Below, one piece after another: positions 8,231-17,618 of a stretch of 64,000 nt of DNA. The translations under genes were made by a program, and so were the position numbers. The notes under the pieces are model-generated. The model saw only the letters and a program-made list of their open reading frames with translations. It was not told the DNA's origin and did not search any database. The stretch is from Bordetella genomosp. 11 (GTDB taxonomy: Bacteria; Pseudomonadota; Gammaproteobacteria; Burkholderiales; Burkholderiaceae_B): NCBI RefSeq assembly GCF_002261215.1, contig NZ_NEVS01000004.1, positions 4,278,001 to 4,342,000 on the forward strand, written 5' to 3'. How positions within the stretch are numbered: the stretch's first letter is position 1; each line of letters begins with the position of its first letter.

Positions 8231-8983
8231 TTACTGCATTGAGGTGTTAGGCGGTTCGCTCGCTTGAGCGGCGGGACCTTCGCCTACCGCCAGCATGTCC
8301 ATGGCAGAAAGCAAGGCATCGCCTTCGACTGGACCCTGCAGCAGGATGGCTTGTCCCGTATGGCGATCGAGCACACGCAGCGATGGCGTGGCGGTCACAC
8401 CGCTCTTCGTGGCTTCAGCGGCCTGGGCGCGGATGGCGGCATCTGCCCGGCCGCTTGCCATGCACTGCTCAATGGCCGGCGTGGATTCGGGATAACGCAA
8501 CCCATCAGGCAAGCCCTGGCCATCGCTGCGCGTATGGGCATAGACCCATTCGACGGCTTGCCAGAACTCGGCATGTCCGCCCGCTTCGGCGGCGCATTCC
8601 GCCAGGCGTGCTTCGGTTAACGCGGCAGGCTCGTGTGCGGCCAGCGGCTGGTGGTGCCATCGCAGTGCCACATCGGCGTTGCTGCCCACCCACCGCTTGA
8701 TCTGCGGAAAGTACTCCCGGCAGAACGGACATTCCAGGTCCGCATAGAGCGTCAGAGTGAAACGGCCCTCCGGGTTGCCCATCTGCCAAGGTGGCCCATC
8801 GACCTGGGCCGTGCTGACTGGCGTGGGCGGCTGCGGCAAGGATTCGCCGGGCGGCCGGGACACGAACCAGATCAGCAGCAGCGCGACCAGTGCAGCGACC
8901 AGGGCCAAAGGCCAATGAAGCCGCCCACGGCGACGGCGGTACGCCTGGACCTGTATCGGGATGGAAGGACGCTTCGGCTTCAT
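8231..8983 (-). CDS. Membrane-anchored DsbA-like thiol:disulfide protein
   Basis: 250 residues. A basic N-terminus and one membrane segment (about 24-41, LALVAALVALLLIWF) anchor a periplasmic thioredoxin-fold domain with a CPFC active site (85-88) and the late cis-Pro region GVTATPSLRV. It probably oxidises or isomerises disulfides in the Cys-rich transfer proteins. It is the last gene of the main transfer operon, 15 bp after the VirB4-like ATPase gene, which fits a chaperone role for pilus assembly. Confidence 0.8.
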   Translation of the reverse strand: MKPKRPSIPIQVQAYRRRRGRLHWPLALVAALVALLLIWFVSRPPGESLPQPPTPVSTAQVDGPPWQMGNPEGRFTLTLYADLECPFCREYFPQIKRWVGSNADVALRWHHQPLAAHEPAALTEARLAECAAEAGGHAEFWQAVEWVYAHTRSDGQGLPDGLRYPESTPAIEQCMASGRADAAIRAQAAEATKSGVTATPSLRVLDRHTGQAILLQGPVEGDALLSAMDMLAVGEGPAAQASEPPNTSMQ

Positions 8984-8998
8984 GATGTTCTCCGGCTG

Positions 8999-11890
8999 CT
9001 ACTGCGGTAGGTTCAGGGCGGGCGATTCGATGCCGCGCGCCCGGTCGATCTTCTCGGCCACCTTGAAGGCCGCTTCCAGTTCGGTGCAGCCGTATTGCTG
9101 CATGAGCTGGTAGCGCTCGGCCTTCTCTTCGGGTTCTGTTTGCGCGAGCGCGAGATACAGGCTCGGCGGTACGGCGCGGAACAGCACTTCCATGCTCTTG
9201 GAGAGAATGACGCCCTCGGTGAACTTGCCGGCCTCTTTGCGGGCCGAGAGCATCAGCGCCTTCTGTGCTGGGCTCAGTTCGCGGAACCGCGCGATCTTCT
9301 CTACTTCATCGGGCGGCATCGACAGGCAGATCCACCACTCGATCATGTTGAGCATCGGTTCCGCGGCGCGCGGCAGGTCGTCGATATTTTGTGTAGCCAG
9401 CCAATACCAGGCCCCCAGCTTGCGCCACATTTTTGTGATTTTGACCACGTAGGGTGCAAGCAGCGGGTTACGGGTAATGATGTGTCCCTCATCTGTTACG
9501 TTGATGATCGGACGGCCCAAATACTGATCGCGTTCGGCGATGTTGTTCACCGTGCTGATCAGGCTGATGTAGGCGATGGAAAGCTGCGCGTTGTAGCCCT
9601 CGCGGGCATACGTTGCCAGGTCGACCAAGGTGATGTCGGCCTCCGGCCACGGAGATCCGTCGCGGTCGAACATTTCGCCGTCCGTGCCTTGGCAGAACAT
9701 ATCCATCGCGTCCGCCATCTCCAGCAGCCGCACGCGCCGCATCTCGGGCAGCGTCGGGTCCTGGCCGCGTTCGCGCAGCGCGTTGCGCACGTCTCGCGTA
9801 AGTACCGTGCGCTTCTCGCTACCACCACCACCGTGGCAGTGCTCGGCAGCATCAAGGATGCACTGGCGGATCAGCGAGCGGTCGGCCCGCGTCATCCGGG
9901 CTTCCTCCTTGTCCTCGCCGCCCGTGATCATCAGCCGCGCAGTGATCTCCAGTTCACCGAGGACATCGCGCTGTTCGTCCGCCTCGATCACCGTGGCATC
10001 CGGCGGCAGGTCTTCGTCCAGCGCATCGGCATCAAGCGTCCGCACATCGCTGGGTGTTTCGATCAGCCGGCGCGCGTCCGCGAATGGCGCGAGGCTGATA
10101 CCCGAGCCAGGAGCCAGCTTGACCCGGTTCACGGTCAGGCCGAGGCGTTTGGCGAAATCGCTGAACAAGCCGAAGCTGTTGCCGGCTTCCACCACAAAAA
10201 GCCGTGGCCGGTAGATGGCCGTGATCTGGTTCAAGAGGTTGTTGAGCGTTGCGCTCTTGCCGCTGCCGGTGGGGCCGAACAGGAACAAATGGGCGTTCAT
10301 CTGCCGGTCCAGGCGGTTGAGCGGGTCAAACGTGATGCTGCCCCCGCCGCGATTGAAGAAGGTGATGCCCGGATGTCCAGTGCCCTGAGCGCGGCCCCAT
10401 ACCGGGGACACGTTCGCAACATGCTGCGCGAACATCAACTGCGTGTACCACTTGCGCCTGTCCTGGGCGGGGTTGTAGCAACACGGCAGCCAGCGCAGGT
10501 AGCTGTTGAGCGGCGCCACCTCGTCGTCTTCGCGCACGGGCTGCAAGCCGGCATTGAGCATGACGTTTGCCAGGTCCAGGCCGCGCCGATCCAGTTCCGC
10601 CTCGTCGCGCCCGCGCAAGTAGAACGCCAGCGTTCCCCGGTAGAGTTTGTGCGCGCTGCCGATCAGGGAGCGCGCCTCATGCACGTCCTTGAGCGTTTGT
10701 TCTGATGCCAGCGTCTCGCCCACGGCTTTCTTCGCCAGGTGGTTCAAGTCCGCTTCCAGCACATCCTGTGGCGTGGCGACCATGGTGAGACACATCAAGG
10801 TGTCTTCCGGCATCTGGTCGAACAGCGTGTTGATGGCATCGCCCTTGCGCGTCTCCCCAGTCAGGTGCCCCGTGCCGGGTGGCATGCGCAAGCGGTCGGT
10901 GAGCAGCACGCGGTGCGGCATGCCGTCAAAGGACCAGGTTCCGTGCTTCACGTCGGAGCGAGGCTGGCCGAAGAACAGCCGTTGGCTGAAATCACGCCCA
11001 CTCGCCAGTTCGATCTCGCCGTCTTCGCTGTCCCCGATGCTGTCGGGGTAGCGTGCCAGTGCGTAGAAACGCTCCCGATCCTCCGCCCCAGGCCCGAGCA
11101 GCGTGGGGTTAGGGTTGAACCACCGCAGCAGCCAGTCGTGGACATCGGCCGCGACCATGCGCCGGGCCTGGATGCCGGCGTTCGCCAACCCGCCGCACAG
11201 GCGGTCGCAGACGATATTGAGCATCTGCTCGGGCGTCTGGCCGCGGCGGCTTGCCTGGCTGGTGGCACGGCGATAGACCACCATGCGCACGCGCCGCGTC
11301 TGTCCGCGCCAGCGCAGCCGCGTGACCACCGTGTCCTCGAACAGCCCGCCCGGCTTGGCCACCGCGCGCAGGTGGTGGCCGAAGAAGCGCAGGTAGAACT
11401 CGGTGAAGGCCGTATCGCGGGCGCGCGGCTGCACGTAGTCGCGCAAGGTCTGCATGTACTGATCGAAGTTGGGTTCGTCCTGGGCATAGAGCTGGAGCAC
11501 CCAGGGGTTCTCGTCCAGCTCATCGAAGCTGTCTTGCAAGGCGTTTTCGAGCGCATCGCGGGCATGGGCAAGCCAGCCGGGTTCCCGGCCCTCGGTGCCC
11601 AGGGGCACCAGCTCGTAGAACGCGGCCACCGATTGCCCGTCCTCCAGCAGCATGGACTTCGATTGGGGCAGGAACTCCACCCATGGCAGCAATTCCACGA
11701 ACGACGGCGCGACGTCATACAGCGCTTTCTCGTCGGCCACGGTCGCTGGCCTGCGGCCCTGGACCGCTGCGCCGGGTTCCGGGATGCCAGCCTGGCGCAA
11801 GGTCTCGACGTGGCGCTGCCAGCCGTCCGGCTGTTCGTCTTCGCCTGCGCCGGATGCGGCCAGCTTCGGCCAGGAGAGTTTCCACCGCAT
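8999..11890 (-). CDS. Conjugative transfer ATPase, PFL_4706 family (TIGR03744), VirB4/TraC-like
   Basis: 963 residues, the usual size of this family. The N-terminal half matches TraC/VirB4 proteins. Walker A GPTGSGKS lies at about 538-545 within HLFLFGPTGSGKSATLNN, and a Walker B-like segment ADITLVDLAT at about 750, followed by VTDEGHIITRNPLLA. VirB4-type ATPases sit at the inner-membrane base of the type IV secretion channel and power pilus and substrate export. Its start codon overlaps the stop of the lipoprotein gene at 11890. Confidence 0.92.
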   Translation of the reverse strand: MRWKLSWPKLAASGAGEDEQPDGWQRHVETLRQAGIPEPGAAVQGRRPATVADEKALYDVAPSFVELLPWVEFLPQSKSMLLEDGQSVAAFYELVPLGTEGREPGWLAHARDALENALQDSFDELDENPWVLQLYAQDEPNFDQYMQTLRDYVQPRARDTAFTEFYLRFFGHHLRAVAKPGGLFEDTVVTRLRWRGQTRRVRMVVYRRATSQASRRGQTPEQMLNIVCDRLCGGLANAGIQARRMVAADVHDWLLRWFNPNPTLLGPGAEDRERFYALARYPDSIGDSEDGEIELASGRDFSQRLFFGQPRSDVKHGTWSFDGMPHRVLLTDRLRMPPGTGHLTGETRKGDAINTLFDQMPEDTLMCLTMVATPQDVLEADLNHLAKKAVGETLASEQTLKDVHEARSLIGSAHKLYRGTLAFYLRGRDEAELDRRGLDLANVMLNAGLQPVREDDEVAPLNSYLRWLPCCYNPAQDRRKWYTQLMFAQHVANVSPVWGRAQGTGHPGITFFNRGGGSITFDPLNRLDRQMNAHLFLFGPTGSGKSATLNNLLNQITAIYRPRLFVVEAGNSFGLFSDFAKRLGLTVNRVKLAPGSGISLAPFADARRLIETPSDVRTLDADALDEDLPPDATVIEADEQRDVLGELEITARLMITGGEDKEEARMTRADRSLIRQCILDAAEHCHGGGGSEKRTVLTRDVRNALRERGQDPTLPEMRRVRLLEMADAMDMFCQGTDGEMFDRDGSPWPEADITLVDLATYAREGYNAQLSIAYISLISTVNNIAERDQYLGRPIINVTDEGHIITRNPLLAPYVVKITKMWRKLGAWYWLATQNIDDLPRAAEPMLNMIEWWICLSMPPDEVEKIARFRELSPAQKALMLSARKEAGKFTEGVILSKSMEVLFRAVPPSLYLALAQTEPEEKAERYQLMQQYGCTELEAAFKVAEKIDRARGIESPALNLPQ

Positions 11891-12339
11891 CAGTAGTCCT
11901 CCACGCGCTCGCCGGGCATGGCGTACTGGATGCGCTGATACAGCGGGAAGACCGTGCTGTAGCCTGGCACAGGGACAGGGTCCGTGCCCGACAGGTGCGG
12001 GTACACGTACATGACCAGATCGGGATTGGGCAGCCGGTGGAACTGGCGATAGACCTCGTTGCGTGCGGTGCGCGTGTAGCGCATCTGTTCGGCGGGCGCG
12101 GCCAGCACGTCAGCGTCGGTCAGAGGCCGGCGCAGGCTCTGGCGTGCATCGAGCAACTGCCTGCCCGCGACCTGGCCGGCCCTGCCGCCGCTATCACCGG
12201 CCTCCCGCTGCCAGATGTCCATCATCGTGCTGTCGCCGTGGGGCAGCAGCTTTTCCTTGCTGGTGGCGCAGCCGCCGAGTACGGCGACGGCAACGGCCAG
12301 CACCAGGCCCCGGGCCGGGTTAGTCAAGTTCGAGTGCAT
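11890..12339 (-). CDS. Conjugal transfer lipoprotein (TIGR03751), TraV-like
   Basis: 149 residues. The start at 12339 (MHSNLTNPARG) gives a proper lipoprotein signal with the lipobox LGGC; a longer frame to 12453 lies over the neighbouring gene and is unnatural. The rest is polar and ends in a conserved block (DLVMYVYPHLSGTDPVPVPG). By position between the TraB-like and VirB4-like genes it is the outer-membrane lipoprotein of the channel (VirB7/TraV role). It overlaps the TIGR03752 gene by 20 bp and abuts the ATPase gene. Confidence 0.82.
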   Translation of the reverse strand: MHSNLTNPARGLVLAVAVAVLGGCATSKEKLLPHGDSTMMDIWQREAGDSGGRAGQVAGRQLLDARQSLRRPLTDADVLAAPAEQMRYTRTARNEVYRQFHRLPNPDLVMYVYPHLSGTDPVPVPGYSTVFPLYQRIQYAMPGERVEDY

Positions 12340-13747
12340 GGCTTTCTCCTGCGCGGTGATCGACCTTGCGGCCTTCGGCATCGAAGTCGATGGCGAGCGG
12401 TTTTTCGAGATGGACGGCGACCTTCGCGCCGGGCTGGACGTAGACGGCGGCAAAGGCCTGGCCGTACAGCTTGTTCACCCAGTCGGCCATGTCGCGCACG
12501 CCGCCGGCCAGAATGCGGCCCATGGCCTCGTTGCCGGAGATGCCGACGCTACCGATGGAGCCATCAGCGCCCACGTAGGACATCTGGCCGCTGTCGCTGT
12601 CGATCAGTGAGGCCACACCGGCACCAGCGGCCGTGATCAGGGCTTGCGAGCCGAGGTACTGCTGGGCGTTGCTGCGCCGCTCCCCACTGACGCAGGGAAT
12701 GCCATAGGGATCGCTGATCCAGCCCAGGCCCCCACTTTGAGCGTTCTGCTGCTGGCTGTTCTGCTGATTGCCGTCGCGGTCATCGGGGACCGTGCGAATC
12801 GTGCCGTCGTGGAAGACGAAGGTGATGCTGCGCACCTGGCCGCGTACGCACGAGAGCGTCCAGTCGCCCGAGGCGGTGCCGGAGAACACGGCGCCGGCCA
12901 CGTCGGGGATGTCGATGCCATTCGCGGTGAGGTTGTCCGCCCCGACCAGGACTTTGAACGGATAGGGATCGTTCACCGTGTCATCGATCGGCACACGGCC
13001 GATGAGCGCCGTCATCGCGACAGACCCCATCAGCGTCGAGTTCGTCGGCACGGTATAGACAGGCTTGGCGCTCTTGACGCCTGCGGCGCGGGCTCCCGCG
13101 TTCGCTGCGGTTTCCGCCGCACTCTCCAGCGTGCCCTGCGCGGGGCCGAAGCTCGTCGGGAAGTTCATGGCGCTGCCCGTGCCGCGACCGCCATTGCGCC
13201 CTTCAGCGGGCTTGGCGTCGTCCGGCTCGACCCAGCGCATGCCGCCTTCCATTCCAGCCTCGTCGCCATCCCGCAACCCCAGGCCCACGGGCAGATCGGC
13301 ATGGCCGCCGCGCCCGCCGATGCCGTCCAGACGGCGCTGCAGATCGGCGAGCAGCCCCTCGGTCTGCTGGCGCTCGCTGGCCGCCTGCTGCTGATCACGG
13401 CGCAGGTTGGACCGTTCGGATTCGAGGGCTGAATTGATGCGCTGGTCGATGGCGTTCTCGCGTTGGCGCAGCCGCTGGTTCTCCTCGCGCTGTGACTTGT
13501 TGTCCGAAAGCGCGCCCTGAAGTTCGGTGCGCAACTGCTTCACCTGCGCCACCAGGGTTGCAACCGTATCGCGGGGCGTATCGCCCTCGATGCCCAGCGC
13601 CTTCATTTCCTCGGGCGTGAGTTGGGCGCTGGTATCCCCAGCGGGTGGCACCGACGCGCTTCCACCCGAGAACAGCCGGATGGCGATGAACAGCACCAGC
13701 AGGACCACGGGAATCAGCAACCACTTCAGAAGTCCGTTACTGCGCAT
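12320..13747 (-). CDS. Integrating conjugative element protein, PFL_4705 family (TIGR03752), TraB/VirB10-like
   Basis: 475 residues. It has one N-terminal membrane helix (LLIPVVLLVLFIAIRLF), a long coiled coil (about 60-130, rich in Gln, Arg and Glu), then a beta-rich domain (about 220-470) with YTVPTNSTLMGSVAMTALIG, typical of TrbI/VirB10 proteins that span the cell envelope. It forms the scaffold of the secretion core with the TraK-like and lipoprotein partners. It overlaps genes on both sides (20 bp and 11 bp). Confidence 0.87.
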   Translation of the reverse strand: MRSNGLLKWLLIPVVLLVLFIAIRLFSGGSASVPPAGDTSAQLTPEEMKALGIEGDTPRDTVATLVAQVKQLRTELQGALSDNKSQREENQRLRQRENAIDQRINSALESERSNLRRDQQQAASERQQTEGLLADLQRRLDGIGGRGGHADLPVGLGLRDGDEAGMEGGMRWVEPDDAKPAEGRNGGRGTGSAMNFPTSFGPAQGTLESAAETAANAGARAAGVKSAKPVYTVPTNSTLMGSVAMTALIGRVPIDDTVNDPYPFKVLVGADNLTANGIDIPDVAGAVFSGTASGDWTLSCVRGQVRSITFVFHDGTIRTVPDDRDGNQQNSQQQNAQSGGLGWISDPYGIPCVSGERRSNAQQYLGSQALITAAGAGVASLIDSDSGQMSYVGADGSIGSVGISGNEAMGRILAGGVRDMADWVNKLYGQAFAAVYVQPGAKVAVHLEKPLAIDFDAEGRKVDHRAGESHALELD

Positions 13748-14672
13748 GGCCGGCCTCCTGGCTTTCCGTAGCTTCGCGTCCCTGTTCCGGCGGAGATTGC
13801 GGCTGCGGCAGATGCACGGCTGGGTCGAAGCGTTGGATCGCGGGCAGCAGCGACTGCGCCAGGCCGCGCCCGCGCGTCACCAGGTACAGGACGGTCGTGT
13901 CCTCGGGCGTTCCGCGGGGGCCAAGTGCCTCATGCTGGAAGGTGGCGGTGAGGAAATCGCCCTGCAGCACGCGCGGATCAAGCGTGACCCAACCCGCGCC
14001 ACGGTTGGTCAGACGCACGGCGGTGACCCATTGGTCTTCCAGGCGCCACGACGCGATCGCGATCGCACGAACAGGCAGCGTCGGCATCAGCGTGGCGAGA
14101 TCGAGGTCACGGCGCAGGTTCACCCGCATGACGCCGGGCAAGGCTTCGACGGTGCGCAGTGGCGCGTAGAGGTTCTGCGCGGCGAAGCGCGTCAGGACCA
14201 CCGGCACCGGGGTTTCGCGCCGCGCCGACCGCGTGCCGGCGTGATCCTGGGTGCGTGCCGGGGTCTCGTCGGCATCGCCGGGCTGATCGCCGTAGCGCGC
14301 CGGGGGGCTGTTGCCCTCGACGATGCGCACCGGCTCCAGCTCGGCCTCGCCGTCCTTGGGTGGCTCAGCCGCAATGTCGAGCAGGATCAGGGCGCCCGTG
14401 TCGGCATCTTGCAGTTGCAGCCGCGTTGGCTCGATCGGCTCGTTGGCACGCAGGTACACCGCGCCGCCCGCGCTCTGCACGCGCAGGCGCTCGCCGATGC
14501 CTGCGGGCACGCCCACGCGGACGTTCCGGTCGATGAACACGATGCGCTCCTGGCCGACCTTCAGCGGAACCGCCAGCGGCATGCGTTCCCAGCGCAGGAT
14601 TTCCACCGCATGGACAGCAGGAGCCGCAGCCAAGGCCAGCAGCCCCAACAGCGCGAGTACAGGATGCTTCAT
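13737..14672 (-). CDS. Integrating conjugative element protein, PFL_4704 family (TIGR03749), TraK-like
   Basis: 311 residues. A signal peptide (HPVLALLGLLALAAAPAVHA) is followed by VEILRWERMPLAVPL and GQERIVFIDRNVRVGVP, a beta-rich secretin-like or VirB9-like start. A Pro/Arg/Thr-rich linker at about 130-165 separates two domains. VirB9/TraK proteins form the outer-membrane core ring with the VirB10-like protein encoded next. The start overlaps the previous stop by ATGA (14669-14672). Confidence 0.85.
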   Translation of the reverse strand: MKHPVLALLGLLALAAAPAVHAVEILRWERMPLAVPLKVGQERIVFIDRNVRVGVPAGIGERLRVQSAGGAVYLRANEPIEPTRLQLQDADTGALILLDIAAEPPKDGEAELEPVRIVEGNSPPARYGDQPGDADETPARTQDHAGTRSARRETPVPVVLTRFAAQNLYAPLRTVEALPGVMRVNLRRDLDLATLMPTLPVRAIAIASWRLEDQWVTAVRLTNRGAGWVTLDPRVLQGDFLTATFQHEALGPRGTPEDTTVLYLVTRGRGLAQSLLPAIQRFDPAVHLPQPQSPPEQGREATESQEAGHAQ

Positions 14673-15361
14673 GGGGAGTTTCCTTCTTGAGGCGCTTGCG
14701 GAGACAGGCCGCCGGATGCCGGGCGCGTCGGCTCCGGTGCGCTGATGCGCTGGGGCGTGCCGTCGTAGCAGTCGAGCGCCAGGCCGAACGGGTTGCGCGC
14801 GGGATCGACGTCCACCCGCGTGACCTTGATGGGGTAGCGCACCAGGGCGCGTTTGATCTGCTCGGCGCCGTAGTACTCGTCGGCGCTAATGTCCAGCGTC
14901 ACGACCCAGTCGCGGTCGGAGACCACGCGCACGCGCGCCGTGGGGTCGTCGCCGTAGCCACGACCGGGGATCTCATAAATCCCGCGCACGCGCTGGCGCA
15001 GTTCGCCCGTGCTGCGGCGGTAGTCGTAGTCGGCGCGCAGGAAGGCCTGGCAGGATGGGGTGAGGTATGGCGAGAGCGTGTGGAGGTTGCGCGTGTAGTC
15101 CTCCTCACCATTCGTCGGCCAGCGGTTGAGGGTCTGGAACACGTAGAACGTGAACGCATAGACCGACTCGGGCGGCACCTCCCACCACTTGCGGGTGCTA
15201 CCGGAACGCAGGTCGGGCGGGACATGGATGGTCAGATCGCGCGGGGCGCTCCACCAGCCGCCGCCCATGACCAGGGCGACGATGACCAGCGCACCGGCAC
15301 CCAGACGAAGCGTCCTGATGTGCGCCTGCAGGTGGGCAATCTCGTTCTTGAAGCGACTCAT
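14669..15361 (-). CDS. Integrating conjugative element protein, PFL_4703 family (TIGR03746), TraE/VirB8-like
   Basis: 230 residues. Start at 15361 (MSRFKNEIAHLQAH), which overlaps the upstream stop by ATGA; an open frame extends further upstream but only over the neighbouring gene. One N-terminal membrane helix (LGAGALVIVALVMGGGWW) precedes a periplasmic NTF2-like domain with VYAFTFYVFQTLNRWP and YLTPSCQAFLRADYDYR, the TraE/VirB8 layout. VirB8-like proteins nucleate assembly of the channel at the inner membrane. Confidence 0.85.
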   Translation of the reverse strand: MSRFKNEIAHLQAHIRTLRLGAGALVIVALVMGGGWWSAPRDLTIHVPPDLRSGSTRKWWEVPPESVYAFTFYVFQTLNRWPTNGEEDYTRNLHTLSPYLTPSCQAFLRADYDYRRSTGELRQRVRGIYEIPGRGYGDDPTARVRVVSDRDWVVTLDISADEYYGAEQIKRALVRYPIKVTRVDVDPARNPFGLALDCYDGTPQRISAPEPTRPASGGLSPQAPQEGNSP

Positions 15362-15768
15362 CGTGCCCCCCTTGAAGCAGACCTTCGGGTGGTCCAGAAG
15401 CCGGAGCGCGAGATCAGCACATGGCCGCCCACCCAGCCTGCCATCAGCGGATAGCGCGTGGCGATGCGCCATTGCAGTTGCCGGTACAGCCAAGTGTCGG
15501 GGCGCCCGCGCTTGAGGCGGCGCAGGATGCCGCCGCCGATGAAGACGCCGAAGGCCACGCCCAGGACGACGAACGTCGGCGCGATGGCGATGGTGCGGAA
15601 CACCCACGACAGCGGCGCGCCGACCAGCAGGCCGGCGGCGCCGGACAGGCCGCAGCAGATCCACAGCTCGTCGGCGGTGAGGCCGCGCACGACAATGGGA
15701 TGGCGGTTGAGCCGGTGCGGAAGGAACGTGACGGTCCCGTCCGCACGGACGTGCTGCTGCTCGGACAT
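15358..15768 (-). CDS. Conjugal transfer protein (TIGR03750), TraL/VirB3-like
   Basis: 136 residues. The ATG at 15768 (MSEQQHVRADG) is preferred to a GTG at 15777 because the AAGG motif is better spaced. The sequence has a polar start ending in FLPHRLNRHPIVVRGLT, two membrane segments (about 35-85) and a basic tail with TWLYRQLQWR. VirB3/TraL-like proteins are small inner-membrane partners of the VirB4 ATPase and pilin. It overlaps the TraE-like gene by 4 bp. Confidence 0.82.
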   Translation of the reverse strand: MSEQQHVRADGTVTFLPHRLNRHPIVVRGLTADELWICCGLSGAAGLLVGAPLSWVFRTIAIAPTFVVLGVAFGVFIGGGILRRLKRGRPDTWLYRQLQWRIATRYPLMAGWVGGHVLISRSGFWTTRRSASRGAR

Positions 15769-15780
15769 ACCGGCCACGCC

Positions 15781-16140
15781 TTACAGGATGCCGGTGGCTT
15801 CGGTGAGCAGCCAGATGCCGATCACCAGCAGGACTGCGCCGATGGCGACCGTAAGGCCGAACTGGCCCCAGGTCTTGCGGCCAGTGTGGATTTCCGCGTA
15901 GGTGCCGTAGGCGTGGTAGCAGACGCCGATGAACATCGATGCCACCACCAGCAGGGCCACGAGCATGATGATGTCGTAGCCGTAGTTGCGGATGGTCTCC
16001 ATGATGCCGTTGCCGGTGCCGCGCGTCGGGTTCTCCAACTGGGGCAGGCCCTGTGCGAACGACAGCGCTGGCAGCGCGGCGGTGCCCAGGGCCACGGCGG
16101 CGCGCTGGGCAAGACGGGAATGGAGGATGCGGTTTTGCAT
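15781..16140 (-). CDS. ICE membrane protein, PFL_4702 family (TIGR03745), pilin-like
   Basis: 119 residues with a signal peptide (AVALGTAALPALSFAQG), a short polar stretch, and two hydrophobic segments (about 53-73 and 91-111) separated by a loop with RKTWGQFG. This matches a VirB2-like pilin topology. In these ICEs the protein is the presumed major pilus subunit or a close partner. It lies 12 bp upstream of the TraL-like gene and 16 bp after the TIGR03758 gene. Confidence 0.83.
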   Translation of the reverse strand: MQNRILHSRLAQRAAVALGTAALPALSFAQGLPQLENPTRGTGNGIMETIRNYGYDIIMLVALLVVASMFIGVCYHAYGTYAEIHTGRKTWGQFGLTVAIGAVLLVIGIWLLTEATGIL

Positions 16141-16156
16141 GGTCAGGCCTTTCAGG

Positions 16157-16390
16157 TCAGGAGAGGAGGAAGAACGTCAGTACGAGGTACATCGCGACGA
16201 AGCGGATGCAGACGCCGAGGAACTGGCGCTGGTTGAGGCGGCTCTCGGACCACCCCACGTAGGCCGTTCGGATGGCCCAGACGCCCCAGACGAGCAGGAC
16301 CGCGAACACGACGCCGACCAGGACGGTCGCCATCGCGGAAGGCGCGATGCCGCTGTTGGCTTGAAATGCCGAGACCTGGGCGCCGTTCAT
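16157..16390 (-). CDS. Integrating conjugative element protein, PFL_4701 family (TIGR03758)
   Basis: 77 residues: a short polar start (MNGAQVSAFQANSGIAPSAM), a membrane helix (VLVGVVFAVLLVWGVWAIRTAYVG in part) and a second one at the C-terminus (VAMYLVLTFFLLS). It resembles a small pilin-like subunit. Its start overlaps the RAQPRD gene stop by ATGA (16387-16390). The function within the pilus is inferred from position. Confidence 0.8.
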   Translation of the reverse strand: MNGAQVSAFQANSGIAPSAMATVLVGVVFAVLLVWGVWAIRTAYVGWSESRLNQRQFLGVCIRFVAMYLVLTFFLLS

Positions 16391-16770
16391 GGCTTGCCCT
16401 GCGCAGTCGTCGTCGGCAGTGGCTCGGCTGCCCGCTCGGTGCGGTAGCTGCCGGCCAGTTCAGAGAGATCGCGCGGCTGGGCACGCGACGGTGTGAGATG
16501 GGCCTGGATGCCGGCGCGCACACGCGCCAGGTCAGCCAGCAGCCGCGGGTAATCGAAGTGGTAGCGCTCGCCCGGCTGGATCGGGGTATGCGAGGCGCTG
16601 TCGGCGACGGTGCGCTCCAGCGCATCGAGTTGGCGCAGCGCGGCAGCCAGCTCCTGGCGCTGCGCCGGGGACTCGGCCAACGTCATCGGGGACTGGCCCA
16701 GCAGGAGGGCCATCACGAGAAAAGTGGGCACGCCGCAATGCGCGGCGCGCTGCCAGATCGGAGCCAACAT
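16387..16770 (-). CDS. RAQPRD family ICE protein (TIGR01690)
   Basis: 127 residues with a signal peptide (FLVMALLLGQSPMTLAES). The diagnostic motif RAQPRDLSELAGSYR is visible near residue 95-110. The rest is helical and polar (AAALRQLDALERTVADSA). RAQPRD proteins occur only in conjugation operons of this ICE type and are periplasmic; their role is unknown. The gene starts about 100 bp after the TIGR03747 gene, the largest gap in the operon. Confidence 0.9.
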   Translation of the reverse strand: MLAPIWQRAAHCGVPTFLVMALLLGQSPMTLAESPAQRQELAAALRQLDALERTVADSASHTPIQPGERYHFDYPRLLADLARVRAGIQAHLTPSRAQPRDLSELAGSYRTERAAEPLPTTTAQGKP

Positions 16771-16868
16771 CGAGCCATTCCTGTGTGATCAGCAATGGCT
16801 CGATCGTGGAGAAAGAGGTGGATTTAGGCCGCAAACAATAGGAACTCGCCCACAACCGGATTGATGGC

Positions 16869-17618
16869 CTAGAGGTACTTCTTGAAGCTCCCCGCCGTCA
16901 GGCTCACGGCCAGTCCCAGCAAGGCGGCGCTGGGCAGCAGGATCAGCAGCGGATGCACCGAGATGGGCAGTGCCAGGTACGTGACCCACGGCAGCACGGC
17001 CAGTGGCATCAGGCTGGCTTTCGCACGGTGGTAGATGAAGCCGGATTCCCGGCCCGCGCCGAACCGTCGCACGTCCCGCCGCACCAGACCGTCGATGAGG
17101 CCGACGAATGCCGCCGTGAAGATCAGCGGCAGGGTCAGCAGCAGCACCAACAGGCGCACCAGGAAGGTCAACATGGTGAAGGCCGCGGCGATCAGGTAGC
17201 TCTCTGTCCAGACATAGACCTGGCTGATGTAGTAACGGAAGTTGCGCGCCTGTCCGTGGCTGGGCACGCGGGCACGTTCGGCGGTCTTGTTCATCCGGTC
17301 CAGCAGCCCCGAGCGCACGAACACCCATTCGTAGCCGGTATCCACCAGCTCGTGCGCCGTGCGCCCTGGCTCTTGCACCACCACGCTGCGCTGGAAATGC
17401 CCCGACAGGTGCCCCAGTTCGTATTGCAACATCTGCTGGGAGTGCCGCCAGCCCTGGTCCTTCCAGAACAGGTGCATGCCGACGCACTCCACCACGATCG
17501 AGAACAGCAGCGAGCCGATCAGCACCCCGAGCAAGCGAAACGGCAAGGTGATAGTGCCGACGATCAGACCCTGGCGCTGGTTCTGCTCCCGCAGCGCGGT
17601 CGAGGCGGTGTCCTTCAT
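16869..17618 (-). CDS. ICE membrane protein, PFL_4697 family (TIGR03747)
   Basis: 249 residues. Hydrophobic segments lie at about 20-45, 145-180 and 210-240, with a large loop between (HLFWKDQGWRHSQQMLQYEL, then GYEWVFVRSG). The family occurs next to the coupling protein TraD and is thought to assist it at the inner membrane. Its start overlaps the traD stop by ATGA (17615-17618). Confidence 0.83.
   Translation of the reverse strand: MKDTASTALREQNQRQGLIVGTITLPFRLLGVLIGSLLFSIVVECVGMHLFWKDQGWRHSQQMLQYELGHLSGHFQRSVVVQEPGRTAHELVDTGYEWVFVRSGLLDRMNKTAERARVPSHGQARNFRYYISQVYVWTESYLIAAAFTMLTFLVRLLVLLLTLPLIFTAAFVGLIDGLVRRDVRRFGAGRESGFIYHRAKASLMPLAVLPWVTYLALPISVHPLLILLPSAALLGLAVSLTAGSFKKYL

Noticed and set aside
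9095..10705. Rightward open frame of 536 codons
   Set aside because: Antisense to the VirB4-like ATPase gene, which has Walker motifs and correct operon overlap; the antisense product resembles no protein family.
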